From an uncultured Tenacibaculum sp. (GTDB lineage: Bacteria > Bacteroidota > Bacteroidia > Flavobacteriales > Flavobacteriaceae), in assembly GCA_947498055.1 (NCBI GenBank), contig CANMJA010000004.1:124001-188000 (forward strand): a DNA stretch of 64,000 nt. Reading direction: 5' to 3'. The translations under genes and the position numbers were made by a program. The notes under the pieces were generated by a model. That model was not told where the DNA came from, searched no databases, and was given only the letters and a program-made list of their open reading frames with translations. Each line of letters begins with the position of its first letter. Position 1 is the stretch's first letter. Shown here piece after piece: positions 62,413 to 64,000 of the stretch.

Positions 62413-63687
62413 TTATTGACTTGAAGAATCTTCGTGTTTTTTTAAATCTTCTGTTAAATCTAACTTTCTAAGTGTTGGATTTAAAATTCCTGTAGAAATA
62501 ACAGTTATTAACGTCATTGTTCCACCAAAAACTACCGCTGTCGCAGTACCCATTAATTTTGCTGTTAAACCGCTTTCAAAAGCACCTAATTCATTAGAAG
62601 ATCCTACAAACATAGAGTTAACAGAGGAAACTCTCCCTCTCATATGATCAGGTGTTTTTAATTGAAGAATTGTTTGTCTTATTACCATAGAAACACCATC
62701 TGTAATACCACTAAAAAACAAAGCAATTAACGATATCCAAAAACTAGTAGACAAGCCAAAAATGATAATACAAATACCAAAACCAAAAATTGCAGATAAC
62801 AACTTCATACCTGCATTTTTACTTACAGGAATATAAGCGGTAATTAACATCGTTAAAAACGCACCAACAGCCGGTGCTGCTCTTAAAAAACCAAACCCTT
62901 TAGGTCCTACTTCTAAAATGTCTTGTGCAAAAACAGGTAATAAAGTAATAGCACCACCTAAAAGAACCGAAATCATATCTAAGGTTAAAGCTCCTAAAAT
63001 TGCTTTTGTTTTTAATACAAAAGAGATTCCTTCTTGTAAACTTTTCTTCAATGGTTCTCCTTTTTTAAGGTTCTTAATTGGTTTTCTTTGAATAAAGAAA
63101 ACCGTAAAGAAAGAAAAGAAAACCAATACAAAAACAATACACAAAGAAAAATTAACACCTAAAGCATAAATGGTATAACCTGCAAAAGCAGGACCTAAAA
63201 CACTCGCCATTTGCCAAGTTGAACTACTCCAGGTAGCTGCATTTGGATATAATTTTTTAGGTACTATTAAAGCTAATAAAGAAAAAATGGTGGGACCAAA
63301 AAATGAACGTAAAAAACCTCCAAAACAGACCAATGTATAAATTAAATATAATGTTGTTTTAGAGTTCCACCCTTCCGTAAAACTTGGGTTTGTTAAAAAA
63401 TATAATCCTAAACTAATTAAAGAAAATAAACCTATACAAAGTGCCAATAAGTTTCTTTTTTCTTTTTGATCTACAATATGCCCTGCAAATAATGCCATTG
63501 AAAATGCTGGAAGAAATTCAAACACACCAATTAAACCCAAACTCCAAGGATCTTTAGTTATTGAATATACTTGCCATTCAATTATTATAAATTGCATGGT
63601 CCAACCAAAAACAAGTAAAAATCTAACTAATAAAAAAATATTGAATTCTCTTATTCTTAGAGAGGCATACGGATCTTTATTTTCCAT
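62413..63687 (-). CDS. MFS-family transporter
   Basis: 424 residues with twelve membrane helices: WTMQFIIIEWQVYSITKDPW, GHIVDQKEKR between helices 2 and 3, and the ISFVLKTKAILG loop. It belongs to the enterobactin-exporter-like (EntS/MFS_3) group. 6 nt separate it from the next gene, so the two form an operon. Substrate unknown. Confidence 0.9.
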   Translation of the reverse strand: MENKDPYASLRIREFNIFLLVRFLLVFGWTMQFIIIEWQVYSITKDPWSLGLIGVFEFLPAFSMALFAGHIVDQKEKRNLLALCIGLFSLISLGLYFLTNPSFTEGWNSKTTLYLIYTLVCFGGFLRSFFGPTIFSLLALIVPKKLYPNAATWSSSTWQMASVLGPAFAGYTIYALGVNFSLCIVFVLVFFSFFTVFFIQRKPIKNLKKGEPLKKSLQEGISFVLKTKAILGALTLDMISVLLGGAITLLPVFAQDILEVGPKGFGFLRAAPAVGAFLTMLITAYIPVSKNAGMKLLSAIFGFGICIIIFGLSTSFWISLIALFFSGITDGVSMVIRQTILQLKTPDHMRGRVSSVNSMFVGSSNELGAFESGLTAKLMGTATAVVFGGTMTLITVISTGILNPTLRKLDLTEDLKKHEDSSSQ

Positions 63688-63693
63688 ATAAAA

Positions 63694-64000
63694 TTAACCC
63701 AGCTTAAGATCCATTAGAATAGAAAATGTTTCATTAACATCTTCTTCTTTCACTACTATTGTCATTTCATGAGTAGTAGAAATTACTTCTTGTACAGCAA
63801 TATTGGCCCAAGCAAATTGTTTTAAAATAAAGTAATAAATACCAGATTGTTCTAAATTTTCTTTCGGTAATTTTATAGTAATTGAAGCTAAATCGTTTAC
63901 ATTATTAATTAATAATTCATTCTCGAAAGTTTCTTTAATTAAAGTTTGTAATGTTTTACTTGCTACAATATTTGTTTCAAAAATACCTTGAGAAATGGTT
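63694..64000 (-). CDS. ACT-like domain protein, C-terminal part only
   Basis: About 101 codons of the 3' end run off the right edge of the window. The sequence (LPKENLEQSGIYYFILKQFA, WANIAVQEVISTTHEMTIVV, ILMDLKLG) resembles the C-terminal ACT region of aspartate-kinase-like regulatory proteins. The start is outside the window. Confidence 0.65.
   Translation of the reverse strand, partial: TISQGIFETNIVASKTLQTLIKETFENELLINNVNDLASITIKLPKENLEQSGIYYFILKQFAWANIAVQEVISTTHEMTIVVKEEDVNETFSILMDLKLG

Overview
The window is AT-rich chromosomal DNA from a member of the Bacteroidota, most likely a marine Flavobacteriaceae species of the Polaribacter/Tenacibaculum type. The evidence is the many TAnnTTTG -7 promoter boxes, the numerous short lipoproteins with a Cys after a hydrophobic stretch, the rnpA-ctpA pairing, the flavobacterial form of Pth, and the TPR-histidine-kinase/LuxR-type regulator pair. 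No tRNA, rRNA, transposase, prophage or CRISPR array was seen.

Layout. 1-6.5 kb: lipoproteins, a Crp-type regulator, an LRR lipoprotein, an SDR enzyme and an AlbA_2/Schlafen-type protein. 6.6-9.7 kb: a PhoB/PhoR-like pair whose two genes are split by a Fic AMP-transferase gene. 9.8-11.1 kb: purD. 11.3-13.3 kb: a gene graveyard with a partial gene duplication and two truncated genes joined head to head. 13.3-25.1 kb: a surface-polysaccharide locus on the minus strand, with glycosyltransferases, a WcaJ-like initiating transferase, Wzx, two Wzy/ligase-like proteins, RfbC and a Wzz-like protein, followed by ctpA and rnpA. 27.4 kb: glutaryl-CoA dehydrogenase.

28.6-35.7 kb is the most interesting part. 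Two paralogous TPR sensor kinases, a response regulator with a divergent output domain and a 43-aa Gly-rich peptide sit upstream of a 2-kb array that looks non-coding. The array holds five copies of a 22-bp imperfect palindrome (ATCCGCA-N8-TGTGGAT). Each lies exactly 29-30 nt upstream of a -7 box on the minus strand. One copy drives a 33-residue amphipathic peptide. Four drive transcripts of about 80-110 nt that end at strong terminators; two of these are clear paralogues. Two more intact peptides of the same family (33 and 35 aa) and a decayed fourth copy follow. I infer a peptide/small-RNA regulon controlled by the adjacent two-component system, possibly a peptide-signalling or peptide-effector circuit.

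36-49.5 kb: TrmH, MutS, a remnant HAD gene, a putative Zur regulon (merC-folE divergent from a Fur-family gene over a shared palindrome), MATE, GNAT and enoyl-CoA hydratase genes, QueD preceded by two tiny genes, YcaQ and Pth. 49.7-50.1 kb: a second regulatory curiosity, two tandem paralogous small-RNA units 260 bp apart with a conserved upstream motif. 50-64 kb: a beta-lactamase-fold hydrolase, ALDH7, an isoaspartyl peptidase, RidA, an ECF sigma factor (apparently starting at AUU) with its anti-sigma-like outer-membrane partner and a run of four lipoproteins, a LuxE-like protein, two YHS proteins, an MFS transporter and the end of an ACT-domain gene.
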